64,000 nt of DNA from Panacagrimonas sp. (GTDB taxonomy: Bacteria; Pseudomonadota; Gammaproteobacteria; Nevskiales; Nevskiaceae): contig NZ_JAJFBP010000003.1 of assembly GCF_020697055.1 (NCBI RefSeq), positions 62,001-126,000 of the forward strand, given 5' to 3'. Positions 47,351 to 55,843 of the stretch are shown here, piece by piece. Position 1 is the first letter of the stretch. Each line of letters begins with the position of its first letter. The position numbers were made by a program, and so were the translations under genes. Under the pieces are notes generated by a model that was given only the letters and a program-made list of their open reading frames with translations, ran no database searches and was not told where the DNA came from.

Positions 47351-47986
47351 ATGACGCTCAGACTGGGCGACGTCGCCCCCGATTTCGAAGCCGACACCAC
47401 CGAAGGCCGCATCCGCTTCCACGCGTGGCTCGGCACCAGCTGGGGTGTGCTGTTCAGCCATCCCAAGAACTACACCCCGGTGTGCACCACCGAGCTGGGC
47501 TACACCGCCAAGCTCAAGGGCGAGTTCGACAAGCGCAACGTCAAGGCGATCGGACTATCGGTCGACAAGCTCGACGATCATCACGGCTGGAGCAAGGACA
47601 TCCTCGAGACGCAGGGCACGGCGCTCAACTTTCCGCTGATCGCCGACGCGGATCGCAAGGTGTCGGACCTCTACGACATGATCCATCCGAATGCGAGCGA
47701 CACGTTCACCGTGCGCAGCGTGTTCGTGATCGACCCCAACAAGAAGGTGCGGCTGACGCTCACGTATCCGGCGAGCACCGGGCGCAACTTCGACGAGATC
47801 CTGCGCGTGATCGATTCGCTGCAGCTCACCGACCGGTACAAGGTCGCCACGCCGGTGAACTGGAAGCAGGGCGAGGACGTGATCATCGTGCCGGCGGTCG
47901 GCAACGACGACGCGAAGAAGCTCTTCCCCGCGGGCTGGAAGGAGCTCAAGCCCTACCTGCGCGTGGTGCCACAGCCCAAGGAATGA
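47351..47986 (+). CDS. 1-Cys peroxiredoxin (Prx6 subfamily)
   Basis: The 211-residue protein has the peroxidatic Cys45 in HPKNYTPVCTTELG and Arg in the TVRSVFVIDPNKK region. There is no resolving Cys at the 2-Cys position, and its length, with the C-terminal PVNWKQGEDVIIVP motif, is that of Prx6. It reduces peroxides in the cytoplasm. GGAG precedes the ATG at 47351. A 108-base gap separates it from the repeat-protein gene on the same strand. Confidence 0.94.
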   Translation: MTLRLGDVAPDFEADTTEGRIRFHAWLGTSWGVLFSHPKNYTPVCTTELGYTAKLKGEFDKRNVKAIGLSVDKLDDHHGWSKDILETQGTALNFPLIADADRKVSDLYDMIHPNASDTFTVRSVFVIDPNKKVRLTLTYPASTGRNFDEILRVIDSLQLTDRYKVATPVNWKQGEDVIIVPAVGNDDAKKLFPAGWKELKPYLRVVPQPKE

Positions 47987-48094
47987 GTTTTTCCCCGGAT
48001 TGGGCGTGACGCAGTTCGCGTCCTGGCCCGCGAAATCGGCTTGCAGGCCGCGGAGACTCTGCAGAATCGGCCGACGTCAGGTCGGAGAACGCGC

Positions 48095-48832
48095 ATGCCC
48101 AGGTCCATCCAGTTTTCGGTGGGGCAAGGTGGTTCGAACAAGCAGAACGATGCCGCCACGATCCAGTACCTGTTGAACTGCGTGCCGCCCGGTCAGGGCG
48201 GGCCGACCCAGGAGCTCGCGGTCGATGGCCTCGTCGGGCCGCTGACCATCGGCGCGATCACGGGTTTCCAGAAAGCGCGCGTCGGTTTTTCCGATGGGCG
48301 CATCGATCCTGGAGGCAAGTCCTTCCAGGCGCTGCATCCCTACGACCCCAACCCGGATGGCCCGCCGATCTCGCCGGCGAATTACGCCTCCAAGGCGGGA
48401 GGCGGCAAGGGCGACCCATACGGCAAGGGCGACCCTTACGGAAAAGGCGATCCCTATGGAAAGGGAGACCCCTACGGAAAAGGTGCGCCCTATGGAAAGG
48501 GAGAGGCGTATGGCAAAGGGGCGCCCTACGGAAAGGGAGAGGCGTATGGCAAAGGGGCGCCCTACGGAAAGGGAGAGGCGTATGGCAAAGGCGCTCCCTA
48601 TGGGAAGGGAGATGCATACGGAAAAGGTGCGCCCTACGGCAACGGCGACCCCTACGGAAAAGGCACGGCCTATGGGAAAACAGATCCGTACGGAAAAGGC
48701 GCCCCTTATGGACAGGGCGACCCGTACGGCAAGGGCAGTCCGTCGGGAAAGACGGATCCCTATGGAAAATCTTCATCGTTTCCGGCGAAGGGTCCGGGAC
48801 TGAAGCTGCCGGGCAGCGGCTACAAGACGTGA
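48095..48832 (+). CDS. Lysine hexapeptide-repeat protein with PG-binding-like N-domain
   Basis: The 245-residue protein starts at ATG 48095, with GGAG upstream (the frame opens earlier at 48041 without support). Residues 1-104 resemble a peptidoglycan-binding-type helical domain ([18 protein letters not shown]...DGRIDPGG). Residues 105-224 are exactly 20 tandem hexapeptides of consensus KG(D/A/E)(P/A)YG; Lys occupies position 1 in 18 of them. The tail is [21 protein letters not shown]. There is no signal peptide. The stop overlaps the SET methyltransferase start, so the two are translated together. I do not know its function; it is a plausible substrate of that enzyme. Confidence 0.8.
   Translation: MPRSIQFSVGQGGSNKQNDAATIQYLLNCVPPGQGGPTQELAVDGLVGPLTIGAITGFQKARVGFSDGRIDPGGKSFQALHPYDPNPDGPPISPANYASKAGGGKGDPYGKGDPYGKGDPYGKGDPYGKGAPYGKGEAYGKGAPYGKGEAYGKGAPYGKGEAYGKGAPYGKGDAYGKGAPYGNGDPYGKGTAYGKTDPYGKGAPYGQGDPYGKGSPSGKTDPYGKSSSFPAKGPGLKLPGSGYKT
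48407..48766 (+). repeat. Tandem 18-bp coding repeat (20 units)
   Basis: Twenty in-frame 18-base units encode the hexapeptide array. A 36-base higher-order unit ([12 protein letters not shown]) is repeated three times almost identically around 48499-48606, a sign of recent unequal exchange. Third-position differences among other units show older copies. Length may vary between strains. Confidence 0.92.
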
Positions 48833-49350
48833 TCCGGTCCGGCGGCACCGGCGCGCCGGTGCGGGCACTGACGGCCTTCGCGCGCGAGATCGCGTTGCCG
48901 GATCGCGACGACGTCGTGCCGACGATCCGCCGAAGGTGGTGCCGCTTCCGGCTGTTTCACGCCCGCTCGCCGATCCATCGCTGGGGCATCTACACGGCCC
49001 ATGCGATTCCGTCGCGGCGACGCGTCATCGAGTACACCGGCGAGCGCATCGGCGACGATGAGATCCGCCGCCGTTCGCTGCGTCACCATCTCTATCTGTT
49101 CTGGTGCGGGCCGGGTCGAGCCATCGATGGCGCCATTGGTGGAAGCGGTGCCGAGTTCGTCAACCACTGCTGCGAGCCCAACCTTCGGGTTTCGATCGTC
49201 CGGGGGCGGATCTTCTTCGTCAGCCTGCGTCCGATCAGGGCCGGGGAGGAACTGACGCTCGACTACAACATCATGGGCGACGTCGCCGTGACGACGTGCC
49301 GGTGCGGAGCGGCGACCTGTCGCGGCTCCATGCGTCGCCCCGATCACTAG
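48829..49350 (+). CDS. SET-domain protein lysine methyltransferase
   Basis: The 173-residue protein begins with GTG inside the stop of the repeat protein (GTGA). SET motifs are complete: [22 protein letters not shown] (residues 51-72, two parts), [10 protein letters not shown] (Asn112-His113), EELTLDYN with Tyr146, and a post-SET zinc cluster of C157, C159 and C164 with C115. This predicts an active SAM-dependent lysine methyltransferase. The natural candidate substrate is the co-translated protein with 18 repeat lysines. A ribosomal or nucleoid substrate is the alternative. Confidence 0.88.
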   Translation: MIRSGGTGAPVRALTAFAREIALPDRDDVVPTIRRRWCRFRLFHARSPIHRWGIYTAHAIPSRRRVIEYTGERIGDDEIRRRSLRHHLYLFWCGPGRAIDGAIGGSGAEFVNHCCEPNLRVSIVRGRIFFVSLRPIRAGEELTLDYNIMGDVAVTTCRCGAATCRGSMRRPDH

Positions 49351-49371
49351 CCGTCGCCCGAATCCGCCCGC

Positions 49372-50736
49372 CTATTCCGCTGTCCGATCGAGCAGCGGCT
49401 CGTTGGCGGCACGCGCGTAATGCAGCACGTCGCCGAGTCCCTTGACGTGCACCGGTCCGCGCGCAACCAGGCCGACCGGACCTGCGAGCTCCACCGTACG
49501 GACGTCCACCAGGATCTCGCCACCCTGCGCGATGTCGCACAAACGCGAGGCCAGGTTCACCGGCGTACCGATCGCGGTGTACTCGAGCCGTGACGAGGAA
49601 CCGATCACGCCGACGGTGACCACGCCGCTGGAGACGCCCACGCCCGCCGCGAGCGGCGCTTCGTCGCGCGTCCAGCGCAGGGTGATCTCCTGCGCGGCCA
49701 GCAACACGCGCTGCGACAGCGCGAGCCCGCGCGCGGCGTGATCGAACACCGGGATCGGGGCGCCGACCAGAATCATGATGCCGTCGCCGGCATAGGCCTG
49801 GATCGTCGCCTCGTACTCGGCGACCTCGCGTCCGACCGCGTCGTAGTACTCGCCCAGCAGCTTCGTCACCACGCCTGAATCGTGCGCGCCGGAAAACTTC
49901 GTGAAGCCGCGCAGGTCGCAGCACACGACGGTGAGCTCGAGCTTCTGCGGCTGCATCGTGCTGGCCAGTCCGCGCTTGGCGACCTGCTGCACCACCTCGC
50001 GCGACAGGAAGCGGCCGAGGAACTGGCCGCGCTCGCCCTGGATCGTGTGATAGCGCACGCCGCCGATCAGGAAGATGAAGAGTCCCGGCAGGCTGGTCAG
50101 CACGTTGTAGCCGGCGGGCAGCACGTAGTTGGCGAAGAAGAACGGCGCGGCCAGCGCCACGCACACCACGCGCTGGCGTTCGGCCTGGTCGATGCGCTGC
50201 GAGAACACGATCAGGCCGACCGCGACCAGCAGGCTGCCCATCAGCGCCACCGGGATACCGAACATCCAGAATGTCGCGCCGCTGCATCCCTCGGGGTGCC
50301 CCAGGCAGAACAGGAACCGCGTCATGCGCTCGGTCGGGTAGAGGCCGCCCAGGACCAGGTAGATCGCGGTGATGGCGGCGAACAGCCACGCGCAGCGGCG
50401 GATCCAGCGCAGCGCGACGGGCGTGGGCTGCGCGGCCTGCGCCACGCGCGTCATCCACATGAACAGGCCGGCCATGACCATCGCATCGAGGATCGGGAGC
50501 CCGACCAACCAGAACGTACCTTCACCTTGCGGATGCAGCACGTGCTGGGCCGGATAGAGGATGTTCGCGACCCCGACCATGCCGACCGCGAACGCCAGCG
50601 CACGGGTCGCCGGCGAGCGCGGATCGCCGAAGAAATAGGTCAGGGCCACGCCCAGGCCGGCCAGGCCGATCACGCCGGAGACCAGTACGACGGCGGTCCC
50701 TTCCATCGGCAGCGTGAAGTGATCGGCGTATCGCAT
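49372..50736 (-). CDS. Membrane-anchored class III adenylate/guanylate cyclase (copy 3)
   Basis: The 454-residue protein repeats the plan of the cyclases at 13103 and 14412: about seven helices (1-230), [21 protein letters not shown], then a cyclase domain with [18 protein letters not shown] and [15 protein letters not shown]. The substrate-Lys position is Ala (IQAYAGDG), different from both others. A TAGAAT element lies 6 bases before its ATG, so its mRNA may be leaderless. It ends 21 bases from the convergent SET gene. Confidence 0.88.
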   Translation of the reverse strand: MRYADHFTLPMEGTAVVLVSGVIGLAGLGVALTYFFGDPRSPATRALAFAVGMVGVANILYPAQHVLHPQGEGTFWLVGLPILDAMVMAGLFMWMTRVAQAAQPTPVALRWIRRCAWLFAAITAIYLVLGGLYPTERMTRFLFCLGHPEGCSGATFWMFGIPVALMGSLLVAVGLIVFSQRIDQAERQRVVCVALAAPFFFANYVLPAGYNVLTSLPGLFIFLIGGVRYHTIQGERGQFLGRFLSREVVQQVAKRGLASTMQPQKLELTVVCCDLRGFTKFSGAHDSGVVTKLLGEYYDAVGREVAEYEATIQAYAGDGIMILVGAPIPVFDHAARGLALSQRVLLAAQEITLRWTRDEAPLAAGVGVSSGVVTVGVIGSSSRLEYTAIGTPVNLASRLCDIAQGGEILVDVRTVELAGPVGLVARGPVHVKGLGDVLHYARAANEPLLDRTAE

Positions 50737-50742
50737 GGCGCG

Positions 50743-50748
50743 ATTCTA
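50743..50748 (-). promoter_or_regulatory. -10 element giving a possibly leaderless cyclase mRNA
   Basis: TAGAAT on the minus strand is followed by six bases and then the ATG at 50736. Standard -10 to +1 spacing would place the transcript start at or next to the A of the start codon. No Shine-Dalgarno is present. A divergent TAGAAT at 50780-50785 faces ilvD. Confidence 0.45.
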
Positions 50749-50822
50749 GTGGGGCCGAGCGGCTGCCCCACGCTGCATTTAGAATCACGCCCCCCGCCAG
50801 TCCGGCGGCCGAGGTGTCGATC

Positions 50823-52502
50823 ATGACCAGCCCGCTGAACCGCAAGTCGAAGACCATCACCGGCGGCATCGCCCGCAGCCCCAACCGCGCGATGCTGCGT
50901 GCGGTCGGCTTCGGCGACGGCGATTTCGAAAAGCCCATCGTCGGCGTTGCCAGCGGCCACTCGACGATGAACCCGTGCAACGCCGGCATCGCGCCGCTGG
51001 TGACGCGCGCCGAGGAGGCGCTGCGCAAGGCCGGCGCCATGCCGCAGACGTTCGGTTTCCCGACCGTCACCGACGGCATCTCGATGGGCACCGAGGGCAT
51101 GAAGTTCTCGCTGGTGTCGCGCGAGGTGATCGCCGATTCGATCGAGACCGCGGTGTCGAGCCAGTGCATGGACGGCGTGCTCGCCGTCGGCGGCTGCGAC
51201 AAGAACATGCCCGGCGCGATGATCGGCATGCTGCGCATCAACGTGCCCGCGGTGTTCTGCTACGCCGGCACGATCAAGCCCGGCTACTGGAAGGGCGTGC
51301 CGCTGACCATCGTGTCGCCGTTCGAGGCGGTCGGGGCGTTCAACGCCGGCACGATGTCGAAGGAAGACGTCGACGGCATCGAGAAGAACGCCTGTCCGAC
51401 CACCGGCGCCTGCGGCGGCATGTACACCGCCAACACGATGTCGAGCGCGTTCGAGGCCCTCGGCATGAGCCTGCTCGGGTCGTCGCAGATGTCGTGTCCG
51501 GACCCGGAGAAGGCCGACTCGGTGGCCGACTCGGCGCACGTGCTCTACAACGCGATCGCCAAGGACATCAAGCCGCGCGACATCGTCACGCGCAAGAGCA
51601 TCGAAAACGCGATCAGCCTGGTGATGGCCACCGGCGGTTCGACCAACGCGGTGCTGCATTTCCTGGCGATCGCGCACGCGGCCGGCGTGGAGTTCTCGAT
51701 CGACGACATCGAGGCGATCCGCCTGCGCACGCCGGTGCTGTGCGACCTCAAGCCTTCGGGCAAGTACGTGGCCGTGGACCTGCACAAGGCCGGCGGCGTG
51801 CCGCAGGTCCTCAAGATGCTGCTGGCCAACGGCCTGCTGCACGGCGATGCGCTGACCATCACCGGCGAGACGATGGCGCAGGCGCTGGAGCGCGTGCCGG
51901 CCGCGCCGCGCAAGGACCAGGACGTGATCCGGCAGTGGGACAACCCGATGTACGCGCAGGGACACCTGGCGATCCTCAAGGGGAATCTGTCGCCCGAGGG
52001 CGCGGTGGCCAAGATCACCGGCCTGAAGAATCCGGTGATCACCGGGCCGGCGCGCGTCTTCAATTCCGAGGAGGAGTGCATGGCCGCGATCCTGGGCGAC
52101 CAGATCAAGGCCGGCGACGTGCTGATCATCCGCTACGAAGGTCCCAAGGGCGGCCCCGGCATGCGCGAGATGCTCGCGCCCACCAGCGCAATCATCGGCA
52201 AGGGCCTGGGCGAGAGCGTCGGCTTCATCACCGACGGTCGTTTCTCCGGCGGTACCTGGGGCATGGTCGTCGGCCACGTCTCGCCCGAGGCGTATCTGGG
52301 CGGCACCATCGCGCTGGTCGAAGAGGGTGACTCCATCACCATCGATGCCAGGAAGCTGCTGATCCAGCTCAACGTCGACGACGCCACGCTGGACAAGCGC
52401 CGCGCCGCCTGGAAGCAGCCGGCGCCGCGCTACACCCGCGGTGTGCTCGCCAAGTTCGCGCGCGTGGTGTCGAGCGCGTCGAAGGGCGCGGTCACGGACT
52501 GA
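50823..52502 (+). CDS. ilvD: Dihydroxy-acid dehydratase
   Basis: The 559-residue iron-sulfur enzyme forms the 2-keto acids of Val, Leu and Ile synthesis. Cluster cysteines occur in [11 protein letters not shown] and [16 protein letters not shown], with PCNAGI near residue 57. It is the shorter ([2Fe-2S]-type) IlvD. ATG 50823 is chosen because GAGG is 8 bases before it; a GTG 9 bases upstream overlaps that site. No other ilv genes are near. Confidence 0.95.
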   Translation: MTSPLNRKSKTITGGIARSPNRAMLRAVGFGDGDFEKPIVGVASGHSTMNPCNAGIAPLVTRAEEALRKAGAMPQTFGFPTVTDGISMGTEGMKFSLVSREVIADSIETAVSSQCMDGVLAVGGCDKNMPGAMIGMLRINVPAVFCYAGTIKPGYWKGVPLTIVSPFEAVGAFNAGTMSKEDVDGIEKNACPTTGACGGMYTANTMSSAFEALGMSLLGSSQMSCPDPEKADSVADSAHVLYNAIAKDIKPRDIVTRKSIENAISLVMATGGSTNAVLHFLAIAHAAGVEFSIDDIEAIRLRTPVLCDLKPSGKYVAVDLHKAGGVPQVLKMLLANGLLHGDALTITGETMAQALERVPAAPRKDQDVIRQWDNPMYAQGHLAILKGNLSPEGAVAKITGLKNPVITGPARVFNSEEECMAAILGDQIKAGDVLIIRYEGPKGGPGMREMLAPTSAIIGKGLGESVGFITDGRFSGGTWGMVVGHVSPEAYLGGTIALVEEGDSITIDARKLLIQLNVDDATLDKRRAAWKQPAPRYTRGVLAKFARVVSSASKGAVTD

Positions 52503-52521
52503 ACCGGCGGGACACGGCGTG

Positions 52522-53184
52522 ATGCGGCGGATCGCGCTCGAACTGCCGTGGGACGGCGTCGCGGCCCGCGCCGGCGCGTTCGGCGTCCCCGGCACCGAAT
52601 CGCGCCTGAGCCGGCCGATGCGGCGCGTGCACCAGTCGCGCTGCGCACGCGCCCTGGCGATCGAACTGCTCGGCGAGCAGGGCGCGCCGGACGTCACCGG
52701 CATCGGCAAGGATCCGCGCGGACGACCGCTGTGGCCGGCGAACTTCGTCGGCAGCCTGTCGCACACCGAGGGCTATGCGGTGGCGGCCACCGCCGCGCGC
52801 GGGCGTTGCGTTGCGCTGGGTGTGGACGTCGAACCGGCGCTGCCGCTGCCGGTGGACGCCGGCACGCTGGTGCTGACCGACGACGAGCGGGACTGGCTCG
52901 CGACGTCCGATCCGGCGAGTGGTCGGCTGGTGTTCTGCGCCAAGGAGTGCGTGCACAAGGCGATCGAGCCGCTGCGGGACATCAGCCTCGAGTTCTCCGA
53001 CGTGACCATCGAGGTCGACCTTGCCGCGCAACGTTTCTCGCCGCGCGCGCGCGGTGCCAATGCGATCGCCGCGTTCGACGGACTGCAGGCCGAGGGCGTG
53101 ATCCGACGCATCGAGGAACACTGGATGCTGGTGCTCGCATTGTTCGATTCGACGTCGCCCGGACGCGCGGGACGACTGGGTTAG
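52522..53184 (+). CDS. 4'-phosphopantetheinyl transferase (Sfp/EntD type)
   Basis: The 220-residue protein carries the superfamily motifs GVDVEP and FCAKECVHKA, plus SLSHTEGYAVAA in the CoA-binding region. It moves phosphopantetheine from CoA to carrier proteins. ATG 52522 directly follows a GTG that may serve instead. There is no NRPS, PKS or fatty-acid cluster in the window, so its client is unknown. It follows ilvD by 19 bases. A -10-like TAGTAT at 53182-53187 spans its stop. Confidence 0.88.
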   Translation: MRRIALELPWDGVAARAGAFGVPGTESRLSRPMRRVHQSRCARALAIELLGEQGAPDVTGIGKDPRGRPLWPANFVGSLSHTEGYAVAATAARGRCVALGVDVEPALPLPVDAGTLVLTDDERDWLATSDPASGRLVFCAKECVHKAIEPLRDISLEFSDVTIEVDLAAQRFSPRARGANAIAAFDGLQAEGVIRRIEEHWMLVLALFDSTSPGRAGRLG

Positions 53185-53224
53185 TATCCGCCGCGTTCGC
53201 GACTACACCCGCAATGGAGCAGGC

Positions 53225-53839
53225 ATGAAGGTGGTGGGGATCGGCTTCGGCAAGACCGGTACGTCGACGCTCGCGGCCTGCCTGCGGATCCTGGGCTATC
53301 GCCACAAGACCTGGGACAAGTCGTTCTACGACTCGTACGCGGCCGGTGACATGGCGGCGATCGACGCCACGCTCGACGCCTACGACAGCTTCGACGACTG
53401 GCCGTGGCCGGCGCTGTATCGCCACGTCGATGCCCGCCATCCCGGCTCGCGCTTCATCCTGACGTTGCGCAAGGATCCCGAGACGTTCGTGCGCAGCCTG
53501 CGGACGCACACCGAACGCCGCAGCGAAAAGACCCGCATGTGGCACGCCTACGGCATGAAGCCGGGCCGTTTCGACGTCGATCTGGCGCGACGCCGATACA
53601 CCGAGCACACCGACGCGGTGCGTGCGTACTTCAAGGATCGACCACAGGATCTGCTCGAGATCTGCTGGGAGACCGGTGAAGGCTGGGAACGGCTCTGCGA
53701 GTTTCTCGGACGGGCGGTGCCCGAGACCCCGTTTCCGCACGCCTACGCAACGCCCGACGACGCCGAATACAAGCGACAGGAACGACTGCGGCGCTGGTTG
53801 CCGCGTTTCGTGCGCAAGCTACTGACTAGGGCCTGTTAA
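53225..53839 (+). CDS. Sulfotransferase family protein 1
   Basis: The 204-residue protein has the 5'-phosphosulfate loop GFGKTGTSTLA at the N-terminus and the 3'-phosphate segment LRKDPETFVRSL near residue 80, so it should use PAPS to sulfate a glycan or other acceptor. GGAG precedes the ATG. Its last two residues (AC) and stop codon lie inside an inserted element: removing the element restores ACT AGG TGA, so the original ended LLTR. The insertion added two residues and separated it from sulfotransferase 2. Confidence 0.88.
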   Translation: MKVVGIGFGKTGTSTLAACLRILGYRHKTWDKSFYDSYAAGDMAAIDATLDAYDSFDDWPWPALYRHVDARHPGSRFILTLRKDPETFVRSLRTHTERRSEKTRMWHAYGMKPGRFDVDLARRRYTEHTDAVRAYFKDRPQDLLEICWETGEGWERLCEFLGRAVPETPFPHAYATPDDAEYKRQERLRRWLPRFVRKLLTRAC

Positions 53840-54193
53840 CGCTATTTCGATCGCTGCGGCCGAGTCTGTTTTGCCCCAGCGCAAGGAGCGAGTGACGAGA
53901 TGTATCGGACATACATGAGGAACGAGCGACGCGGCGATGGGGCAAAACGGGCCAGCCCCGCGGCGCCGACACGGTGCCTGCGAAGCAGCGGGTGCGGGAG
54001 GCGCCGCTCTGGCCCGCGTCCGCACCCGCGTTCGCTGCGCTCACGGCACCGTGACGCGGGCCGGTTGCCCCTGGATTTTTCGCCATGCCGCGTTGCGCCC
54101 TCCTCATTTGCAGTGAGCAAACCTCGTGGGTCGCGCCTTGCCTGGCGAAAAATCCAGGGGCAACGCAGCGACCGGAATAGCGTTAACAGGCCC
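53829..54193. mobile_element. Transposase-less TA-flanked element (MITE copy 1)
   Basis: This 365-bp element is bounded by TA on both sides (53827-53828, 54194-54195). Terminal inverted repeats of 18 perfect bases (GGGCCTGTTAACGCTATT) extend to about 30 with two mismatches. Inside are a left hairpin (53868-53877 with 53939-53948), a GC-rich middle hairpin absent from copy 2, and a perfect 22-bp right hairpin (54064-54085 with 54143-54164). It encodes no credible protein. TA target duplication is typical of the IS630/Tc1/mariner group. Confidence 0.85.
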
Positions 54194-54204
54194 TAGGTGA
54201 ATCG

Positions 54205-54999
54205 ATGCGCTGGAATCTGAGTTCCGCCCGCCGCGCGGCAAACGATGCGGACGTCTTCTTCATCTCGTTCCCCAAGAGCGGGCGGACCTGGTACCGGATG
54301 TTCTGGTCGGCGTACTGGTGCCATCGCGCCGGCCGCGCGTTCGAGCTCGATCCGCGCAACATCGAGGGCATGCCCAAGGTGCTGTTCACGCACGATCGCT
54401 GGGACCACGAGACCGAGATCAACACGAAGAAGCGCTGGCTCGGTCATTACCTGATTCCCGCGGCCGCGGCGGAGTCCAAGCGCAAGTTCGTGCTGGCCCG
54501 CGATCCGCGCGACGTGATCGTCTCGCTGTTCTTCCACCTGACCAAGCGCAGCCGCGAGCGACGCGTGCAGCCCGAGACGATGAAGCAGCTGGTGCGGGAT
54601 CCGCAGTTCGGCATCGCGCACATCGTGCGGCTGCTCAACGAGTGGAACGCGGAATGGAAAGGGACGCCGACCTATCGTTTCGCCCGCTACGAGGACGCGC
54701 GCGCCGCCGCCGCGCCGGCGATGCGCGAGTGGATGGCGTTTGCCGGCGTCGCCGAGCCCGATCCCGCGTCGTTCCAGCACGCGCTCGAGTTCACCGATTT
54801 CGAGACGGTGCGCAAGCGCGAGAAGGAGGGCAGCTTCGGGAACAAGCTGCTCGACGCGCGCGATCCGTCGGACCCGGAATCCTTCAAGGCACGTCGCGGC
54901 AAGGTGGGCGGCTACACCGACTACCTCGACCGTGACGACCTGGCGGTCTGCAGCGCCGAGATCGCCAAGCTCGACCCGGTCTTCGGGTACACACCGTGA
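54205..54999 (+). CDS. Sulfotransferase domain protein 2
   Basis: The 264-residue protein has the PAPS loop FFISFPKSGRTWYR (about residue 18-31) and RDPRDVIVSLFFH in the 3'-phosphate region, matching the Sulfotransfer_1 family. The C-terminal RRGKVGGYTDYL is the second PAPS-contact motif. It is closely related to the next gene, a tandem duplication. Before the insertion its ATG lay 5 bases after the stop of gene 1; AGGTGA at the element edge now serves as its Shine-Dalgarno. Confidence 0.9.
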   Translation: MRWNLSSARRAANDADVFFISFPKSGRTWYRMFWSAYWCHRAGRAFELDPRNIEGMPKVLFTHDRWDHETEINTKKRWLGHYLIPAAAAESKRKFVLARDPRDVIVSLFFHLTKRSRERRVQPETMKQLVRDPQFGIAHIVRLLNEWNAEWKGTPTYRFARYEDARAAAAPAMREWMAFAGVAEPDPASFQHALEFTDFETVRKREKEGSFGNKLLDARDPSDPESFKARRGKVGGYTDYLDRDDLAVCSAEIAKLDPVFGYTP

Positions 55000-55838
55000 T
55001 CGCGCCGCTCGGTTCCGTGGGAACGTCGCCGGTCGCGGTCCGCAGGAACCTGACGCGCCTGCGGCGAAGGGCCAACCAGTCCGACGTGCTGTTCATCTCG
55101 TTTCCCAAGAGCGGACGGACCTGGTTCAGGACCATGTGGGCCGCGTACTGGTGCAAGGTGGCCGGCAAGGAGTTCGATCTGCGCATCGAAAGCGGCGTGC
55201 CGGGCATGCCGCGCATGTACGCGACCCACGATCGCTGGACCCATCTGCTCGAGGCGAGCTCGTTCAAGCGCCTGCTGGGCCACGGACTGATTCCGCCGGG
55301 CGCGGCCCGTGACAAGCCCAAGGCGCTGTTGGTGCGCGATCCGCGCGACGTGGTCGTGTCCTTGTTCTTCCACATGAAGAAGCGCGGGCAGGTCAAGCGG
55401 CGGTGGAAGCCGGACACGCTCCAGGACCTGGTCCGCAATCCGGACTTCGGCTTCGCGACCATCTGCGGGCTGATGAACTCCTGGTACCAGGAGTGGGGGA
55501 GCAGCGATCGTTTCAAGCTGTTCCGCTACGAGGACGCGCGCGCCGAGCCGGTGCGCGTCATCCGGGAATGGCTGCGGTTCTACGGCGTGACGGACGTCGA
55601 CGAGGAGGCGCTGGCGCACGCCGTCGCGTTCTCGGACTTCAATGCGACGCGGGAGCGCGAAGCCTCCGGTGCGGCCAAGGACAAGCTGATCTCGGCGCGC
55701 GATGTCGCCGATGGCGATTCGTTCAAGGCCCGGCGCGGCAAGGTCGGCGGATTCACCGACTACCTGGATGCCGACGACATCGCGTTCTGCGAAGGCGTGA
55801 TGCGCACGCTCGATCCGGTGTTCGGTTACCGGGTCTGA
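54996..55838 (+). CDS. Sulfotransferase domain protein 3
   Basis: The 280-residue paralogue of gene 2 begins with GTG inside the stop of gene 2 (GTGA). It has LFISFPKSGRTWFR, VRDPRDVVVSLFFHMKK and RRGKVGGFTDYL. The best conserved parts are the cofactor sites; the acceptor region around residues 80-120 differs from gene 2, so the two probably sulfate different positions. It is followed 5 bases later by a GT4 gene. Confidence 0.9.
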   Translation: MIAPLGSVGTSPVAVRRNLTRLRRRANQSDVLFISFPKSGRTWFRTMWAAYWCKVAGKEFDLRIESGVPGMPRMYATHDRWTHLLEASSFKRLLGHGLIPPGAARDKPKALLVRDPRDVVVSLFFHMKKRGQVKRRWKPDTLQDLVRNPDFGFATICGLMNSWYQEWGSSDRFKLFRYEDARAEPVRVIREWLRFYGVTDVDEEALAHAVAFSDFNATREREASGAAKDKLISARDVADGDSFKARRGKVGGFTDYLDADDIAFCEGVMRTLDPVFGYRV

Positions 55839-55843
55839 TCGCG

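Noticed and set aside
48407..48766. Regular repeat array that could be mistaken for CRISPR
   Set aside because: The units are contiguous 18-mers without spacers, in frame within a protein; no cas genes are present.
50749..50822. Riboswitch or attenuator before ilvD
   Set aside because: No leader peptide rich in branched-chain residues and no terminator/antiterminator pair is visible in the short gap.
52441..52521. Upstream extension of the phosphopantetheinyl transferase
   Set aside because: It overlaps the end of ilvD in another frame and has no family similarity.
53842..54120. Small open frames inside the two MITE copies
   Set aside because: They are not conserved between the copies, consist of Arg/Ser-rich sequence, and the conserved signal is hairpin structure, not codons.
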